DNA of 10,231 bases from an uncultured Pseudodesulfovibrio sp. (GTDB lineage: Bacteria > Desulfobacterota > Desulfovibrionia > Desulfovibrionales > Desulfovibrionaceae), in NCBI GenBank assembly GCA_947259235.1, contig CAMYLL010000067.1, positions 1 to 10,231 of the forward strand. Reading direction: 5' to 3'. A model generated the notes under the pieces. The model worked only from the letters and a program-made list of their open reading frames with translations. It was not told where the DNA came from and did not search any database. The position numbers and the translations under genes were made by a program. This document shows, one piece after another, positions 1 through 6,292 of this stretch. The stretch's first letter is position 1, and each line of letters opens with the position of its first letter.

Positions 1-617
1 GCATCAACCCGCCGTGCGCCAACATGTGCCCCTTCGGCGCGGCCGTGAAGCAGACCAACGGGCTGACCCGCATCAGCGACTCCCTGTGCATGGGCGGGGC
101 AAAGTGCCGCAAGGTCTGCCCCTGGCATATCCCGCAGCGTCAGTCCGGCGTGGGGCTCTACCTCGACCTCATGCCCCGTTTCGCGGGCAACGGGGTGATG
201 TACAAGTGCGACCGCTGTCATCAGCTTGTGGACAAGGGCGAGCTGCCCGCCTGCATCGCCGTCTGCCCGGAGGACGTCCAGGCCATCGGCCCGCGCCGGG
301 AGATGGAGGCGAAGGCCCGGTCCCTGGCAAGGGAGATGAACGGGTTTATCTACGGGCTTGAGGAAAACGGTGGTACAAACACGCTCTATGTTTCGCCCGT
401 TCCCTTTGGGCTACTGAACAAGGCCGTGGAAAAGGGCAAGGGCAAACCCCACTTCAAGCCCGTGGCCGATGTCATGGCCGACGAGACCAATCTGGCCACG
501 GCCGCGTTGCTGGCTCCCGTGGCCGGAATCGCCGCCGGGTTCCTGGGGCTGGGTGCGAAACTGATGGGGAGCGGAGAATCCGCGCCCCGGGACAAGGAGG
601 ACGGCAATGAAAGCTAG
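1..617 (+). CDS. Iron-sulfur electron-transfer subunit of a membrane oxidoreductase (5' partial)
   Basis: This is the C-terminal 204 residues of an FdnH/DmsB/PhsB-type polyferredoxin subunit, which passes electrons between a catalytic, often molybdopterin, subunit and a membrane cytochrome. The reading frame is open from base 3 and the start lies outside the window. Visible cysteine groups are the end of group II (C5-x3-C9-P), group III (C29, C35, C39-P) and group IV (C69-x2-C72-x11-C84-x3-C88-P), numbered from the first visible codon. Group III has Gly32 where the second cysteine normally sits, so one cluster may be [3Fe-4S] or incompletely ligated. Residues about 165-185 form a hydrophobic helix like the C-terminal membrane anchor of FdnH. 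The last 11 bases overlap the next gene, a cytochrome b, which supports a membrane complex. The substrate (formate, thiosulfate or other) cannot be decided from this part. Confidence 0.85.
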   Translation, partial: INPPCANMCPFGAAVKQTNGLTRISDSLCMGGAKCRKVCPWHIPQRQSGVGLYLDLMPRFAGNGVMYKCDRCHQLVDKGELPACIAVCPEDVQAIGPRREMEAKARSLAREMNGFIYGLEENGGTNTLYVSPVPFGLLNKAVEKGKGKPHFKPVADVMADETNLATAALLAPVAGIAAGFLGLGAKLMGSGESAPRDKEDGNES

Positions 618-1068
618 ACCGTATCCCGCATGGATCAGCCGGTTGTTCATCTTTTCCGTAGCCATGCTGGCGGCTACCGGCATGATGCAGATGCCCCTGG
701 CGCACCGCTATTTCATCACCGAGATTCCGGGCATGGCCTGGACCGGCGATTTCTTCCTGGTTCATCGCCTGCACTACATCTTCGCGGCCCTGCTCCTGTT
801 CGTCGTGGGGGTGGCGGCGGTCAACTGGCTCCTGGAATGGCGCGGCAAGCTCGCCCTGACGCCCCTCGGCGCGGTGCGGGCGGCCATGGTGGGCGGGCTC
901 GTGGTCAGCGGCGGGTTGCGCGTGTATCGCAACCTGCCCGGCGTCACCCTGGACCCGCTGGTCGTGGTATCCATAGAATGGGTTCATCTGGTGCTCTTCA
1001 TGACTCTGGGGGCGGTGGCCCTGCTCGCCCTCTTCAGGAGGGTATCCGCCTACGCGGTCAGGCGGTGA
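607..1068 (+). CDS. Small cytochrome b-type membrane subunit
   Basis: This 153-residue integral membrane protein has about four hydrophobic segments (residues 11-29, 55-75, 90-103 and 118-142). His53 and His56 lie at the start of helix 2 and His127 in helix 4, so they are candidate heme b ligands; His33 lies in a loop. The size and topology resemble FdnI-like gamma subunits that take electrons from an iron-sulfur subunit and pass them to or from quinones. The start is supported by an AAGGAGG ribosome binding site about 6 bases upstream, and the gene overlaps the end of the iron-sulfur gene in another frame (ATG at 607, upstream stop at 615-617), implying translational coupling. The cytochrome b role is inferred from topology, histidines and partner; I cannot name the exact family. 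A terminator follows at 1131. Confidence 0.75.
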   Translation: MKARPYPAWISRLFIFSVAMLAATGMMQMPLAHRYFITEIPGMAWTGDFFLVHRLHYIFAALLLFVVGVAAVNWLLEWRGKLALTPLGAVRAAMVGGLVVSGGLRVYRNLPGVTLDPLVVVSIEWVHLVLFMTLGAVALLALFRRVSAYAVRR

Positions 1069-1130
1069 CCTGCGCCGCACATCGTCCCGCAGAGGCGGGC
1101 GAAGGCGGTGTTTTATGGAACATCTCAAGA

Positions 1131-1168
1131 AAGAGCCCCCGGCGCAGTCTTCCTGCGCGGGGGCTCTT
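1131..1168. terminator. Strong bidirectional hairpin terminator
   Basis: The left arm (1131-1147) and right arm (1153-1168) form a GC-rich stem of about 16 base pairs with one bulged G at 1141 and a 5-base loop TCTTC. It lies between the convergent cytochrome b gene (ends 1068) and the MoeA fusion gene (ends 1205), so it can end transcription from both sides. The T-tract is short on both strands. A second, weaker hairpin (CCCGC/GCGGG, 1086-1099) precedes it. The rest of 1069-1204 holds no gene that I can support. Confidence 0.8.
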
Positions 1169-1204
1169 GTTGCGGCATGCATCCGCACCCATGCGGACAA
1201 GCTG

Positions 1205-3160
1205 CTAGCCGAGGGCCATGCCGGGGCGCATGACTTGCCCGGTCAGGTCGGTCTCGTAGCCGCCCAGGGCCTTGATCTTGGCCTTCACTCCGTCCTTGCG
1301 GATGATGGAGAGCAGGGTGCGTACCCGCTCGTCTTCCATGAATCGCGTGGGGATGACCAGGTCGTAGCGCTCGTGGGCCAGGGGCACGAAGTCCAGATCA
1401 AGGGCCTTTGACGCGGCAAAGATGCCAAGCCCGCAGGAGGCCGCTCCGGTGAGCACGTTGACGGCCACGGCCATGTGCGTGAATTCCTCGTTGTCGTAGC
1501 CCCGGACTGCCTGCGGTGCGATACCGGCGGTCTTGAGGTGATGGTCGAGGAGGATGCGCGTGCCCGCCCCGCGCTGGCGGTTGATGAAGAGCACGTCCTC
1601 GCGGGCCAGATCCTCCACTCCGCGGATGTTCAGGGGGTTGCCCTTGGCCACGATGAGCCCCTGGTGGCGGATGGCCAGGTTGATCACCGTGACGTCGATC
1701 CCCTTGAGGTAGCGGTCGATGAAGGGGAAGTTGAAGTCGCCGGTCTCCGGGTCGAAGAGATGCGCTCCGGCGAACAGGGCGGAGCCGGCCTTGAGCGCGC
1801 TCAGTCCGCCCATGCTCCCGGCGTGGCTTGAGACGAGCCGGAGTGGCTCGGAGAGGCCCATCAGCTCGTTGGCCAAAAGGTCGATGGTGTTGTCGTGGCT
1901 GCCCACGTGGACCAGTACCCGGTCGAGGTCCGCCATGGGTACGAGCAGTTCGGCCGTCAGGGACTGGCCCTCCTCGACGCCTTCTGATTCCTCCGGGACG
2001 TAGGCCACAGCCTGGGCCTTGGTCATGGTGGTGATCATGCCTGCGCCGCGCGCCAGCGGGGCGGCCACGATGCGGTCGCCGATGCGTCCGGCGGCCAGAC
2101 GCAGCGCCTCGCGCATGCCGGGCTTGGAGGGCGTCTTGCGGGCCAGGACCACCTCGGCTGTGGTGCGCTCGGGGGGCGTCGCGCCCATGAGCCAGGAAAG
2201 AACCGGGGCGAGAATCTTCTCATGACAGACCACGGCGCTGACCGGATAGCCCGGCGCGCCCACCAGCAGTCGGCCCGGATAGCCGCTGCGTTCGTCGGTG
2301 ACGGCCAGCAGGGTCGGCTTGCCGGGCATGACGGAGATGCCGTGCACCAGCACGCGGCCGATGGATTCGAAGACGCTCCTGGAGTAGTCCTTGCTGCCCG
2401 CGCTGGAGCCTGCGCCCACGATGACCGCGTGGTTGCCTGCGGCCAGCCCGTCGAGCACGGCCCGGCGCAGCGTGTCCTCATCGTCGGGCACGGGCGGGGT
2501 GTAACTCGCGTCGATGCCCCATGACCGGGCGTAGGCCATGAACACCTGGGAGTTGGACTCGATGACCTGTCCGGCGGTCGGCTCCGGCCTGGCGGTGAAG
2601 TCGAGCACCTCGTCGCCGGTGGGCAGGAACGCGGCCCTGACCCGTTCGCGCACCTCGACCTCGTAGATGCCCGCCGAGAGCAGGGCGCCGATGTCGCAGG
2701 GCGTGAGCTGGCGGAACTGGGAGATGAGCAGCTCCGTGGCCACGATGTCCTCGCCGATGCGGCGCACGTGCTGCCAGGGGAAGGCCGGAGCGTCGATGAG
2801 GACCGTGACCTCGTCCTTCTGGACCACGTTTTCGATCATGATCACGGCGTTCATGCCGTCGGGCAGCGGGTTGCCGGTGTTGACGAAGATGAAGCCGCTG
2901 CCGTGGTTCAGAGCCGTGGGCTCGTCCTCCCTGGCGGCAAAGGTGTCGTCGGCCCGTACGGCAATGCCGTCCATGGCGGCGGCGTGGAAGGTGGGCGAGG
3001 AATAGCGCGCAAAGATCGGTCCGGCGGTGACGCGGCCTGCGGCCAGATGCGTGGGCACGGTCTCGGTGCCGAGCAGGGCCATGCGGTCGAGCGCCGTCTT
3101 GGCGCGGTCCACAGCTTCCTCGGGCGGAATGGTTTCCAGGTATATGTTGCGTTTGGTCAT
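1205..3160 (-). CDS. MoeA molybdenum-insertion protein fused to a C-terminal periplasmic-binding-like (molybdate-binding type) domain
   Basis: Residues 1-410 form a MoeA/MogA-like molybdopterin molybdotransferase, which inserts molybdate (or tungstate) into adenylated molybdopterin. Visible motifs are AAMDGIAV (61-68), NTGNPLPDGMNAV (94-106), GAGSSAGSKDY (249-259), MPGKPTLL (278-285) and GAPGYPVSAVV (301-311). The GAGSSAGSKD motif differs from the usual GGVSxGxxD but keeps the Asp. Residues about 415-635 match the COG1910/PF12727 binding-protein-like fold, with HAGSMGGL (446-453) and RQRGAGTRILLD (528-539). The 651-residue fusion is a known architecture in sulfate reducers and other anaerobes; the second domain is thought to bind the oxyanion, which is inference here. 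The ATG at 3160 has AGGAG about 8 bases upstream. It lies 20 bases behind the aminopeptidase on the same strand, so the two are probably co-transcribed. The product is probably cytoplasmic, since no signal peptide is seen. Confidence 0.92.
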   Translation of the reverse strand: MTKRNIYLETIPPEEAVDRAKTALDRMALLGTETVPTHLAAGRVTAGPIFARYSSPTFHAAAMDGIAVRADDTFAAREDEPTALNHGSGFIFVNTGNPLPDGMNAVIMIENVVQKDEVTVLIDAPAFPWQHVRRIGEDIVATELLISQFRQLTPCDIGALLSAGIYEVEVRERVRAAFLPTGDEVLDFTARPEPTAGQVIESNSQVFMAYARSWGIDASYTPPVPDDEDTLRRAVLDGLAAGNHAVIVGAGSSAGSKDYSRSVFESIGRVLVHGISVMPGKPTLLAVTDERSGYPGRLLVGAPGYPVSAVVCHEKILAPVLSWLMGATPPERTTAEVVLARKTPSKPGMREALRLAAGRIGDRIVAAPLARGAGMITTMTKAQAVAYVPEESEGVEEGQSLTAELLVPMADLDRVLVHVGSHDNTIDLLANELMGLSEPLRLVSSHAGSMGGLSALKAGSALFAGAHLFDPETGDFNFPFIDRYLKGIDVTVINLAIRHQGLIVAKGNPLNIRGVEDLAREDVLFINRQRGAGTRILLDHHLKTAGIAPQAVRGYDNEEFTHMAVAVNVLTGAASCGLGIFAASKALDLDFVPLAHERYDLVIPTRFMEDERVRTLLSIIRKDGVKAKIKALGGYETDLTGQVMRPGMALG

Positions 3161-3180
3161 GTGGAACTCCTGGTTGGGGT

Positions 3181-4380
3181 TCAGTATTGGAATTCGCCGT
3201 CCTTGTAGATGACCAGATCCTCGCCGCCTTTGAGGGTGGCGGTGACGGTCTTGCGTTCGGTGCTGACGAGGTCCCAGTGCAGGGCGGAGTCGTTGAAGCC
3301 GAGTTCGCGTTTTTTCTCGTCGTCCAGTGTGGACTGGTCGCCCGCGAAGGTGTCGGAATAGGACGCGCCCACGGCCACGTGGCAGTTGCCCTGGTCGCCG
3401 CCAAAGTTCTCGTCGAAGAGGGTGTTGGCCATGAAGGCCGTGATCTTGGAGAAGCGGCGGTCGGTCAGGGAGAATTCACCCAGCCTGTTGGCCCCTTCGT
3501 CCAGGGTCAGCTGCTTGGCCACGAACTCGTCGCCCACCTTTGCCTCAGTCTTGATCGCCACGCCTTTTTCAAAGGTCAGGCGCACGCCCTCCACATAGTT
3601 GCCGGAGCGGAAGGATGGCTGATCCGCGTAGTAGACGCCCTCCGTGCCGCGCCAGTCCGGGGAGAGGAATATCTCGAAGCTGGGGATGTTGTGGCCGGAG
3701 ACGCCGAGCCAGCGGCGCTCCCTGCCCGGGACCACCACGAGGTCCGTGTTGTCCGAGGTGACGCGCAGATGCTCGATGGCAAGCCCGTTGAGCCATGCCT
3801 TGACCTTCTCGGCCTCGTTGAAGATCTCGGCCCATTTGGCGGGCGGGTCCTGATGGTCGAGGAATCAGGCGCGCACGACCTGGGCCTTGAACTCGTCCAT
3901 GGACAGCCCGGCTGATTCGGCCAGGGCGGGGGTGGGATAGATGCACAGGGTCCAGCCGAAGTCGCCGGTCTGTTCACGTTTCTCCATGATATCGCGCATG
4001 AACTTGCGGGCCACGGCCGCCTGGCCTATCCGCTTGGGGTCCACGCCCTGGAGGTGGGTCAGGGAGGCCGGGGCGATGAGCGAAATGAGCCCGTTGAGGC
4101 TGCCCATCAGCTCCTTGTCGCCCGCAGGGACGGCCGTGAGCTGGGCCTCGCTGCCCTTGCCATAGAAGGACAGGTCCATGGCGGTGGTCATGTTCTGCCG
4201 GGCCACCGGGTTGAGCCCCTTCTCCATGAGCATGTCGAAGACGATTTCGGCAAGGGGCAGGGCGTCCGCGTCGAAGCGCAGCAGGATGGTGTCGCCGGGC
4301 GCGTATGGCTTGGTGCGTGCGGTGGAGAGTCCCCACCACAGGGTCTGGGCATATTTCTTCAATTCGTCGTTGGTGAACAT
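3181..4380 (-). CDS. M29-family metallo-aminopeptidase, candidate selenoprotein (in-frame UGA read as Sec172)
   Basis: This gene encodes a 399-residue protein if the TGA at 3865-3867 is read through. It is a thermophilic-type M29 aminopeptidase (AmpT/AmpS/PepS), which removes N-terminal residues using a two-metal site in the cytoplasm. Aligned from memory with Thermus AmpT, the active-site residues all fall in the second half: Glu236 (SFEIF), Glu302 (RLGEF), His334, Tyr341, His368 and Asp370. The spacing Glu236 to Glu302 is 66 residues, as in AmpT. Residues 1-171 carry the N-terminal domain only, so a product ending at the TGA would lack every catalytic residue. No frameshift separates the halves: the frame runs A171-UGA-FLDHQDPPAKW and on to a TGA at 3181-3183. 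The ATG at 4380 has AAGGA about 6 bases upstream; in-frame codons further upstream do not look like this family. A recent nonsense mutation or sequencing error is the alternative to selenocysteine. Confidence 0.8.
3821..3851 (-). promoter_or_regulatory. Possible bacterial SECIS hairpin after the UGA
   Basis: On the coding strand, bases 21-24 after the TGA (GCCC, 3844-3841) pair with bases 32-35 (GGGC, 3833-3830) and enclose a 7-base loop GCCAAAT that begins with G. An irregular lower stem can extend the helix (bases 14-20 with 37-44, containing a wobble, bulges and a mismatch). A loop about 25 bases from the UGA with a G in its first two positions fits the published bacterial SECIS model. The perfect part of the stem is only 4 base pairs and other pairings exist, so this is weak evidence by itself. 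It was found by eye, without energy calculation. Confidence 0.35.
3865..3867 (-). other. In-frame UGA, candidate selenocysteine codon
   Basis: This TGA is codon 172 of the M29 aminopeptidase. It directly precedes FLDHQDP, which corresponds to the conserved D-x-x-D-P segment of the family (TRVDQEDP in Thermus AmpT). My recollection, which I cannot check here, is that many anaerobe homologues have Cys at this place (ACFLD), the normal exchange partner of selenocysteine. Desulfovibrio-type bacteria commonly make selenoproteins such as formate dehydrogenase and [NiFeSe] hydrogenase, so the decoding machinery is plausible, but no sel gene is in the window. Confidence 0.6.
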
Positions 4381-4512
4381 ATGAATCCTTGCGTCTGATT
4401 TGAGGGTTGTCGCCTGAGTATTGCTCAGCAGGATAAACGACTCGGGCGCGTACCACAACACCCGTGCTCCGGCCCCTGATTTGGCACCTGTGGCGAAATG
4501 GGCTTTCATGCC

Positions 4513-4541
4513 TTGACACGCCGCTGGCTTGAATATATCTG
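4513..4541 (+). promoter_or_regulatory. Sigma-70-like promoter for the ferredoxin gene
   Basis: A perfect -35 box TTGACA (4513-4518) is followed by either TATATC at 4534-4539 (15-base spacer) or TATCTG at 4536-4541 (17-base spacer). Transcription would start near 4548 and give a leader of about 130 bases before the ferredoxin ATG. The segment 4381-4675 between the divergent aminopeptidase and ferredoxin genes holds no coding sequence that I can support; I found no equally clear promoter for the aminopeptidase on the minus strand. Confidence 0.5.
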
Positions 4542-4574
4542 CAATTCGTGCCCGGCCTTTCGGGTCGGAAGCGT

Positions 4575-4589
4575 GCAACAACCTGTTGC
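4575..4589. repeat. Inverted repeat in the ferredoxin leader
   Basis: GCAACA (4575-4580) and TGTTGC (4584-4589) form a perfect 6-base inverted repeat around ACC. It lies about 30-40 bases downstream of the predicted -10 box, where either a repressor operator or an RNA hairpin could act. It does not match the FNR, Rex or HcpR consensus sequences that I know, and such a short repeat may be chance. Confidence 0.25.
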
Positions 4590-4675
4590 GCCACAAGGCG
4601 GTCGGTGATACGACTGCCGGTGCAATAAACCAGTCCCGTGAGACGCGGGCATCCCAAATCATTCTGGAGGGAACA

Positions 4676-4864
4676 ATGGGCTACACGATTACTATCGATC
4701 ATGACAAATGTACCGGCGACGGTGAGTGCGTTGACGTCTGCCCCGTCGAAGTCTACGAGCTGCAGGACGGCAAGGCCGTGGCAGTGAACGAAGACGAGTG
4801 CCTCGGTTGTGAATCCTGCGTTGAGGTTTGCGAGTCCGACGCCATCACCATCGAAGAGAACTAG
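4676..4864 (+). CDS. Ferredoxin III-type ferredoxin, [3Fe-4S]/[4Fe-4S] plus [4Fe-4S]
   Basis: This 62-residue ferredoxin is a soluble low-potential electron carrier. The first motif is C12-x2-D15-x2-C18-x3-C22-P, with Asp15 in the usual second-cysteine place; the second is C42-x2-C45-x2-C48-x3-C52. Each half probably exchanges its last cysteine with the other cluster. After removal of Met the Asp is residue 14, as in Desulfovibrio africanus ferredoxin III, and the sequence is nearly the same as I recall it. In that protein Asp14 allows rapid conversion between [3Fe-4S] and [4Fe-4S] and uptake of other metals, which is established for D. africanus and inferred here. The ATG at 4676 is preceded by TGGAGGG about 5 bases away. 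A longer open frame back to 4529 lacks a ribosome binding site and is outside the family. The gene is monocistronic, with its own promoter and terminator. Confidence 0.95.
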   Translation: MGYTITIDHDKCTGDGECVDVCPVEVYELQDGKAVAVNEDECLGCESCVEVCESDAITIEEN

Positions 4865-4964
4865 TCTCAGCTGTTTCATATGGTTCCGGGAGTGGCGGGT
4901 TACCGTTGCTCCCGTTCCATTTTCTGAGCGACAGGACGGGCGCGCATTCATTTTTTCATCCCCC

Positions 4965-4988
4965 CGGGCCGGATCCGGCCCGCTTTTC
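4965..4988 (+). terminator. Rho-independent terminator after the ferredoxin gene
   Basis: The palindrome CGGGCCGGATCCGGCCCG (4965-4982) folds into a 7-base-pair GC stem with loop GATC and is followed by CTTTTC. It lies 100 bases after the ferredoxin stop codon and upstream of the next promoter, so it separates the ferredoxin from the operon that follows. Confidence 0.8.
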
Positions 4989-5001
4989 CCCGCCTGCGCG
5001 G

Positions 5002-5029
5002 TTGACGGCCCCGATTCGCGACTTATCTA
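5002..5029 (+). promoter_or_regulatory. Sigma-70-like promoter for the YkgJ/unknown/TPR operon
   Basis: TTGACG (5002-5007) and TATCTA (5024-5029) are separated by 16 bases. The site lies just after the ferredoxin terminator and about 60 bases before the first ATG of the operon. Its boxes resemble those in front of the ferredoxin gene (TTGACA and TATCTG), which makes both calls a little more likely. Confidence 0.45.
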
Positions 5030-5089
5030 ACTGGGCATACCACCGCCGTGACCCCGGCAAGACACGTGGCCAGACGAGGAGCATAAAGA

Positions 5090-5902
5090 ATGGCGATAGA
5101 CTTTACTGAATATTTTAAGAGGTATGAAGCCATCGTCGCAGAGGTTGACGCGGTCTTCAACAAGTTCGAGACCGAGATGAGCGACCTGGTCAAGTGCGGC
5201 AAGGGGTGCAGTGATTGCTGCCATGCCCTGTTCGACATAACCCTGGCCGAAGCCATCTACATCAACCACAAGTTCAACGAAAAGTTTTCCGGCCTCGAAC
5301 GGAGCACCGTTCTGGAAAGGGCGGATACCGCGGATCGCCAGATTCACAAGCTCAAACGCAAGGTCTACAAGGCCAGCCAGGAAGGCCGCCCGGCCGCCGA
5401 GATTCTCATGGAGGTCTCCAAGGCCCGCGTCCGCTGCCCCATGCTCGGCGACGACGATCTCTGCGCCATGTATGAGCACCGTCCCATCACCTGCCGTCTC
5501 TACGGCGTGCCCACGTCCATCGCGGGCGAGGCGCACACCTGCAATCAGGCGGGCTTCAAGGGCGGCGAAAAATACCCCACCGTGAATATGGACATCGTCC
5601 TCGACCGGCTCATAGGCATCGGCAGGGACATGCAAAAGGGCATCGGCAGCCGCTTCAAGGAGCTGGGCGAGATGCTCGTTCCCCTGTCCATGGCCCTGGT
5701 CACCGATTATGATGAAGACTACCTTGGCGTGCGCGAGCAGAAGGCTCCGGCCCCGGCGGACAAGCCTGCTGCCAAGCCCGCGCCTGTCGAGATAAAGGCT
5801 CCTGCCGCAGCAGACGCCTGTTCGTCCTGCAACGAGAGCAAGTCCGCCTGTGAATCATGTACGAGCAAGACCATCGTTCTCGGCGGAGATGGCGGGGAGT
5901 AG
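5090..5902 (+). CDS. YkgJ-family cysteine-cluster protein with an extra CxxC-x6-CxxC tail
   Basis: This 270-residue protein belongs to the YkgJ/CxxCxxCC family, which probably binds a metal or iron-sulfur cluster but has no firmly established reaction. The core cysteines are C36-x3-C40-x2-C43-C44 near the N-terminus, then C116 (RCPML), C125 (LCAMY), C135 (RPITCRLYG) and C151. Residues about 216-243 are a Pro/Ala/Lys-rich linker without predicted structure. The C-terminal tail carries four more cysteines, C244-x2-C247-x6-C254-x2-C257, which is not part of the usual family core and could bind zinc or another metal. There is no signal peptide or membrane segment. The ATG at 5090 follows GAGGAG by about 8 bases. 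It is the first gene of a three-gene operon: the next ATG starts 3 bases after its stop codon. Confidence 0.85.
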   Translation: MAIDFTEYFKRYEAIVAEVDAVFNKFETEMSDLVKCGKGCSDCCHALFDITLAEAIYINHKFNEKFSGLERSTVLERADTADRQIHKLKRKVYKASQEGRPAAEILMEVSKARVRCPMLGDDDLCAMYEHRPITCRLYGVPTSIAGEAHTCNQAGFKGGEKYPTVNMDIVLDRLIGIGRDMQKGIGSRFKELGEMLVPLSMALVTDYDEDYLGVREQKAPAPADKPAAKPAPVEIKAPAAADACSSCNESKSACESCTSKTIVLGGDGGE

Positions 5903-5905
5903 CCC

Positions 5906-6274
5906 ATGTCGGAATCCAACAAGTACGAAGAAACGCTGTCGTCCGAGGAAGTCGAGGACCGCAAGAAATACATGTACGAGAAGATGGCCCCGCGCCGTCG
6001 CAAGTTCGTGGACCGCATGGGATACGAGAACTGGGACCCCTTTGCCGCTCCCTTCGATCCCATCGACATCCGGCGCGACAAGACCGGATATACCTCGGAC
6101 CACCTGACCCAGCTGTTCATGAAGCATTGCGGAAAGAACGCCAATCAGGAATACATCGACGCGGTTAACGAGTTCAACGTCATGCTGGTGATGAACTTCG
6201 AGAAGGTCAGACCGGTCTTCGACTACTGCCTCTGGTACGCTGATCACTTGAAAAAACACGGTATCACCCCGTAA
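5906..6274 (+). CDS. Uncharacterised 122-residue soluble protein
   Basis: I do not recognise a named family, although the sequence has the look of a conserved protein of sulfate reducers. The N-terminal 30 residues are highly charged (acidic, then RRR at 30-32). A central segment is rich in Pro, Asp and aromatic residues (ENWDPFAAPFDPIDIRRDKT, 41-60), and the last 60 residues look helical, with Cys75 and Cys108. No signal peptide or membrane helix is seen. The ATG at 5906 follows GGGGAG in the end of the YkgJ gene, 3 bases after its stop, so translation is probably coupled. The TPR gene begins 18 bases after this stop. The steady linkage suggests that it works with one of these two proteins, for example as a binding partner of the TPR protein; that is inference. 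Confidence 0.85.
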   Translation: MSESNKYEETLSSEEVEDRKKYMYEKMAPRRRKFVDRMGYENWDPFAAPFDPIDIRRDKTGYTSDHLTQLFMKHCGKNANQEYIDAVNEFNVMLVMNFEKVRPVFDYCLWYADHLKKHGITP

Positions 6275-6292
6275 TAATAAGGATAGGTCTCC

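Noticed and set aside
472..1200. Long open frame on the minus strand opposite the oxidoreductase subunits
   Set aside because: The product is Arg/His/Pro-rich low-complexity sequence typical of GC-rich shadows, and it runs through the terminator.
1115..1411. Small plus-strand open frame spanning the terminator at 1131
   Set aside because: It reads through the terminator hairpin and then opposite the end of the MoeA fusion; there is no ribosome binding site or family resemblance.
3181..3867. Aminopeptidase as a simple pseudogene, or as two separate genes split at the TGA
   Set aside because: There is only one in-frame stop, no frameshift, and all catalytic residues are intact on the far side. 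The only internal start candidate near 3738 is a GTG within the domain, without a family-appropriate N-terminus. A recent nonsense mutation remains possible but is not the preferred reading.
3187..3915. Plus-strand open frame antisense to the aminopeptidase
   Set aside because: It is composition-driven, without a ribosome binding site or recognisable motif, and the opposite strand has a clear M29 protein.
4413..4427. Small inverted repeat CTGAG-TATTG-CTCAG upstream of the aminopeptidase
   Set aside because: Five base pairs in a 295-base intergenic region is expected by chance and is not placed at a clear promoter.
4529..4675. N-terminal extension of the ferredoxin reading frame back to 4529
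   Set aside because: The first ATG would lie at the predicted -10 region without a ribosome binding site, and ferredoxin III starts at the later ATG with a good ribosome binding site.
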